Below, in pieces: positions 7,033 through 14,884 of a DNA stretch of 16,942 bases. Position 1 is the first letter of the stretch, and each line of letters begins with the position of its first letter. The position numbers were made by a program, and so were the translations under genes. The stretch comes from CAZTYI01 sp964466185 (GTDB lineage Bacteria > Chlamydiota > Chlamydiia > Chlamydiales > SM23-39): NCBI GenBank assembly GCA_964466185.1, contig CAYXMS010000030.1, positions 1-16,942 on the forward strand. Direction: 5' to 3'. The notes below the pieces were generated by a model that was given only the letters and a program-made list of their open reading frames with translations, did no database searches and was not told where the DNA came from.

Positions 7033-8844
7033 ATGCAGCATTGCAAACTAAAACAAATTCGCAACTTTGCTATTATTGCGCATATTGATCATGGCAAATC
7101 TACTTTAGCCGACCGTTTTTTAGAATACACCCATGCTATTACCGAGCGTAAAATGCATGAGCAGTATTTAGATTCTATGGAACTAGAACAGGAAAGGGGC
7201 ATTACGATCAAAGCTCATCCTGTAACTATTATCTATCAGGCAAAAGACAGCCAAACTTATCAGTTTAACATTATTGATACACCGGGGCATGTGGATTTTA
7301 CATATGAGGTATCCAGATCGCTTGCTGCTTGCGAAGGGGCTTTATTGCTAGTAGACGCCTCCCAGGGAGTGCAAGCCCAAACCTTAGCCAATGTACTTTT
7401 AGCTGTTGACAAAGACTTAGAAATAATTCCGGTGATCAATAAAATTGATTTACCTGCGGCCAACTCTGAAGAAGTTAGAGAGCAGATTCAGGATTTAGTA
7501 GATTTGGATGCTGAAAAGGCAATTTTAGCATCTGCCAAAACAGGCGCAGGCGTCGAGCAGATCCTGGAAAGGATTGTAACAGACATTCCTCCACCCCAAG
7601 AGTCAAAAGACGACATTTTAAGGGCTCTAATTTTTGATTCTCATTATGATACGTATCGCGGAGCCATGGCCTATGTCCGTGTACTTAGTGGCAAACTGAG
7701 CAAAAAAATGCAAATTAAAATGATGTCGTCCGGCAAAAATTTTGAAGTACTAGAAGTTGGTATTTTTTCTCCTGGGGAAAAACCTGTTGATTTTTTGAAT
7801 CCGGGAGAGGTTGGATATCTGGCAGCCAATATTAAAAATGCAGCGGATGTAAAAATCGGAGATACAATTACTGATACTAAAAAGCCCTCTTCCGAGCCAT
7901 TAAGCGGTTTTAAAATTATTTCTCCCTCTGTTTTTGCTGGTATTTATCCGGTGGATTCTTCTGATTTTGAAAGTTTAAGGGATGCACTTTCCAAGTTACA
8001 GCTTAATGATGCCGCTTTGCATCTGGAACAGGAAAGCTCTACTGCTTTAGGCTTTGGTTTCCGCTGCGGTTTTTTAGGACTTTTGCATTTAGAAATTGTT
8101 TTTGAAAGACTAAGGCGCGAATTTGATCTGGATATTATTACAACAGCTCCTTCGGTAATCTATAAAATAACTTTAAAAAATGGCAAACAGATCAATATTG
8201 ACAATCCTGTTAACTATCCGGATCCTTCCAATATCCAGGAAATTCAAGAGCCCTGGGTCAAGTGCCATGTTATGACTCCGACCGAGTATTTAGGAGCTGT
8301 GATGAATCTGGGCATGGAAAAAAGAGGAAATCTGATCAAAACAGAGTCTCTGCATACTACTCGGCTGATGCTGACATATATACTTCCGCTGAACGAGGTC
8401 ATTACAGATTTTAATGACAAGTTAAAATCTGTAACCCGTGGCTATGCTTCTTTTGATTATGAAATGGAAAATTATCAATCCAGTGATATTATTAAATTAG
8501 AGATTAGAATCAATGAAGAGCCGATAGATGCTTTTTCTTTACTGGTCCACAGATCCAAAGCAGAAGGCAAAGGAAGAGCAATTTGTAAAAAGCTTAAAGA
8601 GATCATTCCTCGCCAACTATTCAGGTTACCGATCCAGGCTTTAATTGGCGGAAAAATTGTAGCAAGAGAAACTATTTCGGCTCTATCTAAAAATGTTACA
8701 GCCAAGTGCTATGGGGGGGACATTACCCGCAAGCGCAAACTGTGGGAAAAACAGAAAAAAGGCAAAAAGAAGATGAAAGAATTTGGCAAAGTCCAAATCC
8801 CGCAAGAGGTATTTATGCAAATCTTAAAAACAGACGAAAACTAA
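7033..8844 (+). CDS. lepA: Elongation factor 4 (LepA GTPase)
   Basis: LepA (EF4) is a ribosome-associated translational GTPase linked to back-translocation, translation initiation and 30S biogenesis. The GTPase motifs are clear: G1 AHIDHGKST (16-24), G2 RGITIK (55-60), G3 DTPGH (82-86), G4 NKID (136-139) and a G5-like SAKTGAGV near 180. The EF-G-like domains II, III and V follow, then the LepA-specific C-terminal domain with the conserved YGGDITRKRKLWEKQKKGKKKMK stretch in its end (split here only for naming; residues about 566-588). The length of 603 is normal. The ATG at 7033 gives the usual short N-terminus before G1; the ribosome site is weak. The tRNA-Arg begins 8 nt after the stop, so the two may share a transcript. 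LepA beside the translocase matches C. trachomatis CT064-CT065. Confidence 0.97.
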   Translation: MQHCKLKQIRNFAIIAHIDHGKSTLADRFLEYTHAITERKMHEQYLDSMELEQERGITIKAHPVTIIYQAKDSQTYQFNIIDTPGHVDFTYEVSRSLAACEGALLLVDASQGVQAQTLANVLLAVDKDLEIIPVINKIDLPAANSEEVREQIQDLVDLDAEKAILASAKTGAGVEQILERIVTDIPPPQESKDDILRALIFDSHYDTYRGAMAYVRVLSGKLSKKMQIKMMSSGKNFEVLEVGIFSPGEKPVDFLNPGEVGYLAANIKNAADVKIGDTITDTKKPSSEPLSGFKIISPSVFAGIYPVDSSDFESLRDALSKLQLNDAALHLEQESSTALGFGFRCGFLGLLHLEIVFERLRREFDLDIITTAPSVIYKITLKNGKQINIDNPVNYPDPSNIQEIQEPWVKCHVMTPTEYLGAVMNLGMEKRGNLIKTESLHTTRLMLTYILPLNEVITDFNDKLKSVTRGYASFDYEMENYQSSDIIKLEIRINEEPIDAFSLLVHRSKAEGKGRAICKKLKEIIPRQLFRLPIQALIGGKIVARETISALSKNVTAKCYGGDITRKRKLWEKQKKGKKKMKEFGKVQIPQEVFMQILKTDEN

Positions 8845-8852
8845 TTTTTTGT

Positions 8853-8925
8853 GTCCCCGTAGCTCAGGGGATAGAGCGGTCGCCTCCTAAGCGACAGGTC
8901 ACACGTTCAAATCGTGTCGGGGACG
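8853..8925 (+). tRNA. tRNA-Arg (anticodon CCT)
   Basis: A complete 73-nt cloverleaf can be folded by eye. The acceptor arms GTCCCCG (8853-8859) and CGGGGAC (8918-8924) pair fully. The D-arm is GCTC/GAGC. The anticodon stem GTCGC/GCGAC (8879-8883, 8891-8895) encloses the loop CTCCTAA with anticodon CCT at 8886-8888, which reads AGG (Arg). The T-arm is ACACG/CGTGT with loop TTCAAAT, and G8925 is the discriminator. CCA is not encoded and must be added. A weak AT-only stem with seven T (8929-8951) follows and may serve as its 3' end. Confidence 0.95.
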
Positions 8926-8987
8926 CATTTTAAAAACATCATTTTTTTAAATTGTACTAATGCACTTTTAAGCCAGTTTTAACTAAC

Positions 8988-9055
8988 CAAGTGCGTAATT
9001 TTTAACTCGCACCTTGTATCCCGGCCCTTAAGGACTGGGTTTTGCGGTGCGTTAA
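8988..9055. repeat. Two mutually exclusive hairpins
   Basis: CGCAC at 9008-9012 can pair with GTGCG at 8991-8995 (stem extended by CAA/TTG across a bulged C) or, as CGCACC (9008-9013), with GGTGCG at 9046-9051 (extended by TTAA/TTAA around a CT bulge). The second fold encloses an imperfect inner hairpin with GGG/CCC arms around CCTTAAGG. This resembles a switch geometry, but no downstream plus-strand gene or T-run is present. Confidence 0.45.
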
Positions 9056-9225
9056 TGATAAACGATTCTCTTATACAATTAAAAATATATGATATTAAAA
9101 ATCAACATTTTATACTATGCAAATAGAACTACCCATCCTTTTTTTAATTAGTTTTAGGATAATTCTCGGGAATCCTCGGTAATTTATTGCCGAGAGGATA
9201 TCACCTCACCAAATACTTAACATAC

Positions 9226-9248
9226 TCAAACGTCTAAAGAACGTTGGA
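9226..9248. repeat. 23-bp palindrome, copy 2 of the dispersed pair
   Basis: TCAAACGT (9226-9233) and ACGTTGGA (9241-9248) flank CTAAAGA. The element is the reverse complement of 484-506 with a single change in one arm. It begins 13 bases beyond the amiA stop codon on the minus strand. Confidence 0.65.
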
Positions 9249-9261
9249 GCATGTCATCTGT

Positions 9262-9984
9262 TCAATTTTTAACAAAGCTATTAATGCCGTTGGCTATACC
9301 TCTGGCGATAATAAAAAGATATTGTCTTTGATTAATCTTACCGCGTTCTTTAGCATTAGTTAAAAAACCGGCCTCTACTAAAACTGCCGGCATTTTAGTT
9401 TCTCTTAAAACTAAAAAATTAGCTCTTTTAACGCCTCTGGAATGGGCTTTAGTTTTAATCAGCATTTGCTGCAGAACGTTTTGCGCCAGTCTTTTTGAAG
9501 CAACAGTTTTTTTACTACCTGGCTGATTATGATAATAGATTTCAATACCATCAATAGCAGGATTGGAACAGGAATTATAATGTATGCTGACATAAATACC
9601 GGCTTTAAAACGGTTAGCGAGGTAAGCTCTTTTATCTAAAGATATATAGATATCCCGGGACCTGGTCAAAGAAACTGGGTAGCCCATTTTTTCTAAATAG
9701 CGCTTAGTATAATGAGCAGTTAACAGGCAAAGTCTTTTTTCTTCCAAATGAGGCCTTTTAATAACCGCGCCGAAATCCAAAGCTCCATGGCCGGGATCCA
9801 GATAAATTAAAGGCAAATTATTCTTTCTATTTATTTTGTGTGATTTTACTTTTTGTTTGACAGGCGGTTTAACTGAAGAAGAGCGAATCAGCGAAGAGCG
9901 GACATGATTTTTAATAGGCGCTGCAACAAAAACAACAGGCAAAAAGCAGCACAGCATTTTTTTTAAACTAAACAGGCTTGACAT
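9262..9984 (-). CDS. amiA: N-acetylmuramoyl-L-alanine amidase (AmiA, Amidase_3)
   Basis: This is a zinc amidase that cleaves the amide bond between N-acetylmuramic acid and the stem peptide. Chlamydial AmiA is reported to act on lipid II and nascent septal peptidoglycan. The zinc ligands are visible: His66 in LDPGHG, Glu82 in HLEEK, His135 in SIHYN; the catalytic Glu204 is in LVEAGFLTN. Residues 1-22 look like a signal peptide and 28-57 form a basic linker. An SxxK tetrad, SLDK (115-118), is present; chlamydial AmiA has been described as a dual amidase/carboxypeptidase with an SxxK motif, but whether this is that serine I cannot tell. Length is 240 residues. The start overlaps the end of murE by 22 bp; AAGGAG lies rather far (about 14 nt) upstream. 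It is the last gene of the operon. Confidence 0.93.
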   Translation of the reverse strand: MSSLFSLKKMLCCFLPVVFVAAPIKNHVRSSLIRSSSVKPPVKQKVKSHKINRKNNLPLIYLDPGHGALDFGAVIKRPHLEEKRLCLLTAHYTKRYLEKMGYPVSLTRSRDIYISLDKRAYLANRFKAGIYVSIHYNSCSNPAIDGIEIYYHNQPGSKKTVASKRLAQNVLQQMLIKTKAHSRGVKRANFLVLRETKMPAVLVEAGFLTNAKERGKINQRQYLFIIARGIANGINSFVKN

Positions 9985-11558
9985 ATTTTTTCTACTGTCT
10001 CCTTATCATCGAAAACTATAGTTGTATCTTTTAAAATTTGATAGGCCTCATGGCCTTTGCCGGCAATTAAAATTATATCATTTTTCTGAGCCATTTGAAT
10101 AGCTTTTTTAATGGCCAGATAACGGTCTTCTTCTATGCAATAGGATGTTTTTATTTTTGTTTTTTTCATACCTGTAATAATTTGCCGGATAATTTTTTGC
10201 GGATCTTCCTGCCGGGGATTATCATTAGTAATAATGCAAAGATCGGCCTGTTCTGCTGCTACCCGTCCCATTTCAGCCCGTTTGCTTTGATCTCTATTAC
10301 CTCCGCAGCCGAAAACCACAAGCAGCCTACCCTGTTTCAATTCTTGCAAAGCAGCTAATGTTTTTGCCAAGGCATCTGCTGTATGGGCATAATCGACGAA
10401 CACAGAAAAATCTGCTTTTATTTCAGCTCTTTGCAAACGTCCTTTAACGCCTTTAAAAGAAACGATAGATTTTGCTATTTTCTCCAAGCCGATGCCTTTT
10501 TGCAAAGCGGCGGCTGTGGCGGCTAAAATATTATAGACATTAAACATACCAGTTAAACTGGAAAAAATTTCAACTTTTTGTTCTGCATATATTTCTTGGT
10601 TTTCAGATATTTTTTGTGTTTCACAAGCCCTATTTTTATATTTATTAGCTGTATTTTGTATTTTACATCTAGCATGACGTCCTTTTTCTGTTTTCTGTTT
10701 ATAGATTAAATCAAACTTCATACCATCAAAATACAGGCGAATATTCTCAGCTTTGAGATCTGCCATCTGTTTTACAGCAAAAGTAATTTTTCTGGCCCTG
10801 GTCTTTTCCAAAATTTTCCCTGCATAAAAATCGTCCAGATTTAAAATAGCTGTTTTATCAGAAGTCAAATGCTCAAAAAGTTTCAGTTTAGCCTGAAAAT
10901 AATTTTGCATATTCTGATGATAATCCAAATGATCCTGAGTTAGATTGGTAAAAATAACCAGATCAAAATCAATTTCGGAGCATCTATTTTGATCTAGAGC
11001 CTGGGAAGAAGTTTCTATAACAGCAGCTTTTAGTTTATGCTCAAGCATTTCCGCCAATAATTTTTGCAGTCTGCAAGCTGAAGGCGTCGTCAATTTAGCT
11101 GGATAATGTTTACCGGTAAAATATTCTACCGTACCTATTATTCCGCAGTTAGTTTTATTGATTTGCAGAATATGTTTAAGCAAATAGCTGACTGTTGTTT
11201 TACCATTTGTACCGGTCACGCCAACCGCAAACAATTTTTCTGAAGGAAATGAGTGATAAGCTGCGGCTATTTTTGCTTCTACATCTATTTTTCCATCATG
11301 CACAATCTGGCTAATATTTTGTAAAAATGGATTTTCCAAATCAGAAACCACAGCCTTGGCTCCTGCTAAAACAGCTTCTTTGACAAAATCCAGGCCATCG
11401 AAAGTTCTGCCTTTTTTAGCAATAAAAAGATTACCGGGGGCTATTGTTTTGGAGTTAGCAGAGATACCGGTCAACTCAATTTCTTTAGAGCCTTTGATTT
11501 GCCAGGAAAGTTTTGGATTTTTTTGTTTAATTTTATTTAAAAGCGTTTTCAGTTTCAT
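9963..11558 (-). CDS. murE: UDP-MurNAc-tripeptide synthetase (MurE)
   Basis: This cytoplasmic ATP-dependent ligase adds the third residue of the peptidoglycan stem peptide to UDP-MurNAc-L-Ala-D-Glu. The P-loop GTNGKTT is at 116-122, TTPS (157-160) and ETSSQAL (182-188) are the usual substrate and metal motifs, and VDYAHT (388-393) and GKGHE (500-504) mark the C-terminal domain. DNPR at 446-449 is the signature for meso-diaminopimelate instead of lysine. The protein has 531 residues where 480-500 is usual; the excess is a lysine/glutamine/asparagine-rich insertion at about 288-328, just before SLTGMFNVYN. Start ATG 11558 is 35 nt after the PBP stop, without a good ribosome site. Pairing with pbp3 and amiA matches the chlamydial order CT268-CT270. 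Confidence 0.96.
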   Translation of the reverse strand: MKLKTLLNKIKQKNPKLSWQIKGSKEIELTGISANSKTIAPGNLFIAKKGRTFDGLDFVKEAVLAGAKAVVSDLENPFLQNISQIVHDGKIDVEAKIAAAYHSFPSEKLFAVGVTGTNGKTTVSYLLKHILQINKTNCGIIGTVEYFTGKHYPAKLTTPSACRLQKLLAEMLEHKLKAAVIETSSQALDQNRCSEIDFDLVIFTNLTQDHLDYHQNMQNYFQAKLKLFEHLTSDKTAILNLDDFYAGKILEKTRARKITFAVKQMADLKAENIRLYFDGMKFDLIYKQKTEKGRHARCKIQNTANKYKNRACETQKISENQEIYAEQKVEIFSSLTGMFNVYNILAATAAALQKGIGLEKIAKSIVSFKGVKGRLQRAEIKADFSVFVDYAHTADALAKTLAALQELKQGRLLVVFGCGGNRDQSKRAEMGRVAAEQADLCIITNDNPRQEDPQKIIRQIITGMKKTKIKTSYCIEEDRYLAIKKAIQMAQKNDIILIAGKGHEAYQILKDTTIVFDDKETVEKICQACLV

Positions 11559-11593
11559 AAATATTTTTTTGTATTATAATTTTTAACATTATC

Positions 11594-13591
11594 TTATAAC
11601 TTTTTAGGATTATTATATTCATCATAAAGTTTGCGTAGAAAAGCCGCTTCTTTTTCAAAATTTGCTTCTCTTTTTTTAGGGCTGCCGAGATATCCGTATG
11701 GATCATCAGGAGCAACCCCTAAATATTCCAACGCTCTTTTACCAATTTCCCTAAAAATAGGAGCGGCACAACCGCTGCCATGATAAACTTTACCAAGCAC
11801 CGGATCAAATCTTTTTTCCGGTTCGTCGATAACAATCATTAACACAAATCTGGGATTATCGGCAGGAGCAAAGCCGATAAATGAGGAAATGTACAATTGA
11901 TTGGAATAAGCGCCTTTAATAATTTTTTCAGAAGTGCCGGTTTTACCGGCTTCGCTGTAATAAGGGATATCCGCTCTTCTACCCGTTCCCCCGAATTTAG
12001 TCACATACTTTAAACTTTTGATCAGCATATCTGCGCTTTTCTGACTTAAAATCCGTTTAGGATAAAAATCTTTGCGTTGATAGATAATTTCCCCATCGCT
12101 TTTAACTATTTTCCGAATTAAAGACGGTTGTACATCCATACCGCGAGAAGCGATAATGGCAAAAGCGCGAGTTATTTGCAAAGAAGAAGCCATAATATTA
12201 TGGCCGATCGCCAAAGCGTATGACGTAGAACCGGACCATTGGGCTTTACCGTTAGCATAAAGCTTGCCTGGAGTCGGCACATAGCCGGGATTTTCAGCGG
12301 GCAGATTTATATTAATTTTACGGCCAAAACCAAACAGTTCTTCTAAGGCATTTTTATACCACCTCTCGCCTAAAGTATCGATAACTTTTTTAGTGATTTT
12401 GCACATATAAATATTGGAAGATTTCTGCAAGGCCATATACATATTCATATTATAATGCTGGCGGGTATCTTTGATTGGCTTTGAGCGGCCGGGAAAGCGG
12501 CCTTCTTTAACAGAAATGATTTCATCAGGATCGAACACCGGTTTTTTACCGGACAGGAGTCTTTCCTCATTTGCTCTTAAAGCAATTGCCATAGTAATCG
12601 GCTTGAAACTAGAAGCCGGCTCGAAAGCATCGGTAATCGCCCTTACCCGTGTAAGCTCTAATTTATTAGGATCGTTAAAAAATTCTGCATAATGGGAAAC
12701 CTCGAAAAAAGGATATTGGGCCAAAGCCAGAATATCGCCATTTTTAGTATCCAGCATAATTGCCCAGCCGCCTTTAGCTTTGGCAATTTTCACTCCTTTT
12801 TCCAACTCTTCTTCGGAAATTGCCTGCAAATACTGATTAATGGTGAGATAAATATCAGCGCCATTTTCTGGGTTTTGAATAATTTTACTCTCTCCCAAAG
12901 GATTGCGGGGAGATCTCAGAATCTGCCGATAGCCTAATTTACCTTTTAAATACTGATGAAAAGAAAATTCCAGTCCTCCGGTCGGAATATGCTGCTGTTT
13001 TTCATCGCGATCTTTTCTAACTGTATGCAGCACCGGTCCTAAAAGAGTTTTATAAGGATATGAGCGTTGATATTCTCTAACAAAAAAGAGAGCATTTTTC
13101 ACAATTTTTTTATTTTTAATAAATGCCTGCCACCATTTTTCTATTTCCTCTTTTTTAGAAGCATCCAGCCAGCCGACGATTCTACGTGATCTGCTTTTAC
13201 AGGTAAAGCTGTGCCAAATCTGTTTTTTTTGCTCTTGTGGAAAATCAAAAAAAGCTGTCAGGTTACGAAAAATTATTCTTTTATATTGAATCGGCAAAGA
13301 ATCGGGATCGATAAACAGATGGAACTTGGGAATATCCAAAACCAGCGGTTTTAAATCTTCCTCAGGATGTCCCAATTTAACAGCTTCATTAGAAAAAAAC
13401 CGGCCGCGCATAAATGGTTCGACAACCAGACACTGATGCTGCATAAGAGCTTGTTTGGTCCATTTTTCTCCTTGTAAAATCTGAACGCGGTAAAATTGAA
13501 AAATCAGAATACAAAAAAAGAAAAAAAGAAAAAAGGCGACTAAAAAAAGCCGGTGATACGCATCAAAACTAAAAAAAGGGGTTTTAGACAT
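11594..13591 (-). CDS. ftsI: Septal peptidoglycan transpeptidase (PBP3/FtsI, class B PBP)
   Basis: A class B penicillin-binding protein of 665 residues that crosslinks peptidoglycan at the division site. A single N-terminal membrane helix (about 14-36) is followed by an N-terminal pedestal domain (about 50-240) and the transpeptidase domain. The three active-site motifs are present: SSFK (327-330, nucleophile Ser327), SSN (391-393) and KTG (550-552). Binding to FtsL/FtsQ-type partners is expected from the family. In Chlamydia, PBP3 acts with MreB and PBP2 in a genome lacking FtsZ. The pedestal is longer than in E. coli FtsI, and the charged C-terminal tail (637-665) extends beyond the catalytic domain. 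The gene begins 38 nt after ftsL. No strong ribosome site is visible before the ATG. Confidence 0.94.
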   Translation of the reverse strand: MSKTPFFSFDAYHRLFLVAFFLFFFFCILIFQFYRVQILQGEKWTKQALMQHQCLVVEPFMRGRFFSNEAVKLGHPEEDLKPLVLDIPKFHLFIDPDSLPIQYKRIIFRNLTAFFDFPQEQKKQIWHSFTCKSRSRRIVGWLDASKKEEIEKWWQAFIKNKKIVKNALFFVREYQRSYPYKTLLGPVLHTVRKDRDEKQQHIPTGGLEFSFHQYLKGKLGYRQILRSPRNPLGESKIIQNPENGADIYLTINQYLQAISEEELEKGVKIAKAKGGWAIMLDTKNGDILALAQYPFFEVSHYAEFFNDPNKLELTRVRAITDAFEPASSFKPITMAIALRANEERLLSGKKPVFDPDEIISVKEGRFPGRSKPIKDTRQHYNMNMYMALQKSSNIYMCKITKKVIDTLGERWYKNALEELFGFGRKININLPAENPGYVPTPGKLYANGKAQWSGSTSYALAIGHNIMASSLQITRAFAIIASRGMDVQPSLIRKIVKSDGEIIYQRKDFYPKRILSQKSADMLIKSLKYVTKFGGTGRRADIPYYSEAGKTGTSEKIIKGAYSNQLYISSFIGFAPADNPRFVLMIVIDEPEKRFDPVLGKVYHGSGCAAPIFREIGKRALEYLGVAPDDPYGYLGSPKKREANFEKEAAFLRKLYDEYNNPKKL

Positions 13592-13629
13592 GCAATTAAA
13601 AATAACGAAAAGAAGATTAATCTTGCAAC

Positions 13630-13926
13630 TTACTTGCTGGCATGGCTGGTTAAAGCTATACCTTCTTCCACTTTTAAAATATTTTTTACCAGTGGATGTT
13701 TTAAATGGGCAAACTCTGGCAAACGGGCCAGTTCCATTAAATGCGAGGGACTTTCAAATTTTTCTATTTCATATTTCAAACGTTTATTTTCTTCTTTTAA
13801 AAGTACGATTTCCTTTTCTACTTTAGGCATCATAATCTTTAATTTAGTGAGCTCATTTTGTTTATCCAGATAGACAAACAAAAGAGTTAAAATCAGACCG
13901 ATGCAAAAAGTCAAACGCCAAAACAT
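13630..13926 (-). CDS. ftsL: FtsL-like division protein (CT271-like)
   Basis: A 98-residue bitopic protein: a membrane helix at about residues 4-20 with a short cytoplasmic start, then a coiled coil at about 22-58 (KQNELTKLKI..., VLLKEENKRLKYEIEKFE), and a FESPSHLMELARLPEFAHL segment. This is the FtsL plan: short N-terminus, single membrane span, leucine-zipper-like periplasmic helix. Sequence is poorly conserved in the family, so position between rsmH and ftsI is the main argument. It should help recruit or activate PBP3 at the septum. The ATG lies 13 nt after the rsmH stop. Confidence 0.83.
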   Translation of the reverse strand: MFWRLTFCIGLILTLLFVYLDKQNELTKLKIMMPKVEKEIVLLKEENKRLKYEIEKFESPSHLMELARLPEFAHLKHPLVKNILKVEEGIALTSHASK

Positions 13927-13939
13927 AAAATTTATGGTT

Positions 13940-14884
13940 TTATTTTTTTTTGTTCTTAACCTTAGATTTTATTAATTTTTCCACTGCCCGCAACTTAGCA
14001 GATCTGGCCCGTGGATTTTCTTTAATTTCTTCAGTTTTAGCTATAGAGGGTTTTTTATATATTAATCTAAAAGCAGCCGGCTCTTTCTTTTTTCTATAAT
14101 CTAAAGGTATTGTCGGCCTGGTAATATTTTTAAAAAAATTTTTCACAATCCTATCTTCCAAACTATGAAAAGCAATCACTGCCATTTTGCCTTCTTCATT
14201 TAAAAGGTAAGGTAAACTTTTCAGCCCTTTCTCTAAAACTCCCAGCTCATCATTTACAAAAACCCGCAAAGCCTGAAAAACCAATGTTGCGGGATGTATT
14301 TTTTTTTTGCCGATTCTGGCCTCTTGCAATGTCTGAGCCAGCTGTTTAGTTGTTTTAATCGGCTTTTTTTTACGGGCGGCTACAATAGCGCGCGCTGCTT
14401 TTTTCCAATATCTTTCTTCTCCGTAAAGGCGGAAAATTTCTCCCAGCTTAATTTCCGAAAAATTATTCACTACTTCTTTAGCACTTAGTTTTTGCCTTTG
14501 ATCCATACGCATATCTAAAAAAGCATCCTGTTGAAAAGAGAATCCCCTTTCTTTTTTATCCAACTGCATGGAAGAAACTCCCAGATCCAAAAGAATTCCA
14601 TCTATTTTCAAAGGCTGGATCATGTCAGCTGCATCCTTATAATTACCTCTTAAAAACCGACATTTGGCTTTAAAATCTACAAGTCTTTTTTTAGCAATGT
14701 CCAAAGCATCTGCATCCTGATCAATACCTATGTACAGTTCAATTTCGGGATGGGACTTTAAAATAGCATCGGCATGTCCCCCTGCCCCCAAAGTGCCGTC
14801 TAAAAAAAATTTTATTTTATTTTCAGCAAAAACTTTTAAAATTTCTTCTACTAAAACTGGCTTATGACAAGGTTGATGTTTCAT
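13940..14884 (-). CDS. rsmH: 16S rRNA (cytosine-1402-N4) methyltransferase (RsmH/MraW)
   Basis: RsmH transfers a methyl group from S-adenosylmethionine to N4 of C1402 in 16S rRNA, tuning the ribosomal P site. The N-terminus HKPVL (7-11), the SAM motif DGTLGAGGH (29-37), GIDQD (53-57), LDLGVSSMQLD (99-109), RGFSF (113-117) and LDMRMD (123-128) are all family hallmarks. The length of 314 residues is normal; the C-terminal end is lysine-rich (KSKVKNKKK). The start overlaps the end of mraZ by 23 bp and is preceded by AGGAAAG, a good ribosome site inside mraZ. This is CT272 (yabC) in C. trachomatis as I recall. Confidence 0.97.
   Translation of the reverse strand: MKHQPCHKPVLVEEILKVFAENKIKFFLDGTLGAGGHADAILKSHPEIELYIGIDQDADALDIAKKRLVDFKAKCRFLRGNYKDAADMIQPLKIDGILLDLGVSSMQLDKKERGFSFQQDAFLDMRMDQRQKLSAKEVVNNFSEIKLGEIFRLYGEERYWKKAARAIVAARKKKPIKTTKQLAQTLQEARIGKKKIHPATLVFQALRVFVNDELGVLEKGLKSLPYLLNEEGKMAVIAFHSLEDRIVKNFFKNITRPTIPLDYRKKKEPAAFRLIYKKPSIAKTEEIKENPRARSAKLRAVEKLIKSKVKNKKK

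Larger units (their letters stand above)
8926..9261. other. Intergenic region between tRNA-Arg and amiA with stacked inverted repeats
   Basis: 336 noncoding bases between convergent transcripts. Visible structures are a weak AT stem (8929-8951), two competing hairpins sharing CGCAC (8988-9055), a hairpin CTCGGTAAT/ATTGCCGAG (9175-9194, one G-T pair), and the dispersed palindrome at 9226-9248. None has a classical T-tract for the minus-strand operon. No protein-coding frame is convincing. Confidence 0.6.

Noticed and set aside
8706..8933. Plus-strand frame running from the lepA 3' end through the tRNA
   Set aside because: It is out of frame with lepA and its end encodes the tRNA-Arg; it is not a protein.
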